In this document: piece after piece, positions 6,435 to 7,353 of the stretch | How the letters are laid out: each line of letters opens with the position of its first letter | Numbering within the stretch: position 1 is the first letter of the stretch | Assembly (NCBI GenBank): GCA_015228995.1 | Contig: JADGCM010000084.1 | Coordinates: forward strand, 1-7,353 | Reading direction: 5' to 3' | DNA from: Magnetococcales bacterium | GTDB taxonomy: Bacteria; Pseudomonadota; Magnetococcia; Magnetococcales; JADGCH01 | DNA: 7,353 nt | The notes under the pieces: model-generated | Told to the model about the DNA's origin: nothing | The model's input: the letters and a program-made list of their open reading frames with translations, nothing else | The model's database searches: none | Program-made: the position numbers and the translations under genes

Positions 6435-7266
6435 AGCCATTATTTATGCGCAATCCCAACACGTCCTGCATATCATACAACCCTGGCGCACGACTGACAA
6501 CCCATTGTGCTGCACGTACGGCACCTTGGGCAAAAGTAGTGCGGCTGGCGGCGCGATGGGTGATTTCCAACCGTTCTCCTTCACCAGCAAACAAAAGCGT
6601 ATGATCCCCCACAATCGTACCGCCGCGTACGGTGGCAAAACCAATGCTACCGGGCGGGCGTGCCCCGGTCATACCCTGGCGACCATAGATGGCGTCGCTT
6701 TCCAAAGAACGCCCCAATACGGCGGCCACGGCTTCCCCTAAACGCAGTGCCGTTCCAGAAGGGGCATCGATCTTGTGACGGTGATGGGCTTCAATAATCT
6801 CGACGTCAAAATCCTCACCCAGTACGCGTGCGGCTTGCTCGGCCAAATTGAGCATCAAATTGACACCGATACTAAAATTAGGAGCCTGGACGATAGCGAC
6901 ACGACTGGCCACCTGTTGTAGACGTTCCCGAATGGCGCGATCCAGCCCGGTGGTGCCGATCACCATGGGGGTGGCCGTTTTTTCAGCCCATTCGAGATAT
7001 CCCAACGTCGCCTGCGGTACTGAAAAATCAATTACCACCTGTGAGTGATGAAAACAAGCCCCTACCTGGTCATCAATGCAAATGCCAGACGGCTCACTTC
7101 CGGTCAACCTGCCGCTATCCAAACCGAGGGAAGAGGAATCGCTGCTCTCACAGGCCGCTGCTAACTGGCAACCAGCCGTAATACGGATCGTTTGCAATAG
7201 GGTACGTCCCATGCGTCCGGCCGCCCCAATCACCCCAATGCCGATGAGCGGCAGTGTCTGACTCAC
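6433..7266 (-). CDS. dapB: 4-hydroxy-tetrahydrodipicolinate reductase
   Basis: DapB reduces the DapA product, 4-hydroxy-tetrahydrodipicolinate, to tetrahydrodipicolinate with NAD(P)H, in the cytoplasmic pathway to meso-diaminopimelate and lysine. The 277 residues match the usual length. The nucleotide-binding glycine motif GAAGRMG is at 14-20, with the acidic residue Glu40 at the end of the next strand in the position that interacts with the cofactor ribose. DFS (80-82) and GTTG (104-107) follow. APNFSIGVN (128-136) leads into the substrate-binding and catalytic segment, EAHHRHKIDAPSGTAL (159-174), with His161, His162 and Lys165 equivalent to E. coli His159, His160 and Lys163. The C-terminal HRAASR and GLYDMQDVLGL motifs are present. 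The start is GTG, chosen because AGGAGG lies 6 bases upstream and MSQTLPLIGIGVIG leads directly into the Rossmann fold. It follows the probable dnaJ stop by 12 bases, a neighbourhood common in proteobacteria. Confidence 0.97.
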   Translation of the reverse strand: MSQTLPLIGIGVIGAAGRMGRTLLQTIRITAGCQLAAACESSDSSSLGLDSGRLTGSEPSGICIDDQVGACFHHSQVVIDFSVPQATLGYLEWAEKTATPMVIGTTGLDRAIRERLQQVASRVAIVQAPNFSIGVNLMLNLAEQAARVLGEDFDVEIIEAHHRHKIDAPSGTALRLGEAVAAVLGRSLESDAIYGRQGMTGARPPGSIGFATVRGGTIVGDHTLLFAGEGERLEITHRAASRTTFAQGAVRAAQWVVSRAPGLYDMQDVLGLRINNG

Positions 7267-7272
7267 ACCCGA

Positions 7273-7278
7273 CCTCCT
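7273..7278 (-). promoter_or_regulatory. Strong ribosome binding site of dapB
   Basis: AGGAGG on the minus strand begins immediately after the TAA stop of the upstream gene and lies 6 bases before the GTG codon at 7266. It settles the choice of a GTG start for dapB. Confidence 0.8.
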
Positions 7279-7353
7279 TTATGAGATTTTCTTATCAATA
7301 AACTCACGAATGCGTTGCCAAAATGAGGTTGCTTCTGGTTGGCACTCATCGGT
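7279..7353 (-). CDS. dnaJ: Probable DnaJ chaperone, C-terminal end (partial)
   Basis: An open frame enters from the right edge of the window and ends in TAA, giving 24 residues: TDECQPEA, then TSFWQRIREF, then IDKKIS. A hydrophilic linker followed by an aromatic-basic segment (SFW..IREF) is how many proteobacterial DnaJ proteins end (compare SFFD.VKKFF in E. coli), and dnaJ is a frequent direct neighbour of dapB. DnaJ is the J-domain co-chaperone of DnaK. The J domain, zinc-finger region and substrate-binding domains all lie outside the window, so the assignment rests on this short tail and gene order only. Confidence 0.55.
   Translation of the reverse strand, partial: TDECQPEATSFWQRIREFIDKKIS

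Overview
The window is a compact, gene-dense bacterial operon read entirely from the minus strand. In transcription order (right to left) it holds the last 24 codons of a probable dnaJ, then dapB, a small acidic protein of unknown function, an exported protein with two SPOR domains, a 480-residue highly acidic Glu/Pro-rich protein that I interpret as PopZ-like, valS, and nadC. Gaps between genes are 7 to 32 bases, valS and nadC overlap by 8 bases, and no internal promoter or terminator is evident, so these seven genes are probably co-transcribed. No stretch longer than about 90 bases lacks a gene.

The dnaJ-dapB neighbourhood, a full-length ValRS of the ordinary bacterial type and the GC-rich palindromic repeat after nadC all suggest a proteobacterium. 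A PopZ-type protein directly upstream of valS is an arrangement I know from Alphaproteobacteria. The ValRS core, however, contains stretches that read more like gammaproteobacterial ValRS. An early-branching alphaproteobacterial relative (for example a Magnetococcales-like lineage) would reconcile these signals, but that placement is inference only.

Region by region: bases 1-85 carry two copies of a G-rich repeat, one forming a perfect 11-bp hairpin. Bases 86-3761 carry nadC (NAD synthesis) and valS (valyl-tRNA charging). Bases 3769-5211 encode the acidic protein, which has about 300 consecutive residues without Lys or Arg, a hexanucleotide-based repeat array, and a C-terminal helical segment resembling the PopZ oligomerisation region. 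Bases 5232-6050 encode the double-SPOR protein, expected in the periplasm bound to septal peptidoglycan. Bases 6083-6418 encode the unknown acidic protein. Bases 6433-7266 are dapB, which supplies the precursor of meso-diaminopimelate and lysine.

The most interesting part is the 3769-6418 block, where two proteins with likely cell-envelope or cell-pole roles and one unknown small protein sit between housekeeping genes, next to the enzyme that feeds the diaminopimelate pathway of peptidoglycan synthesis.
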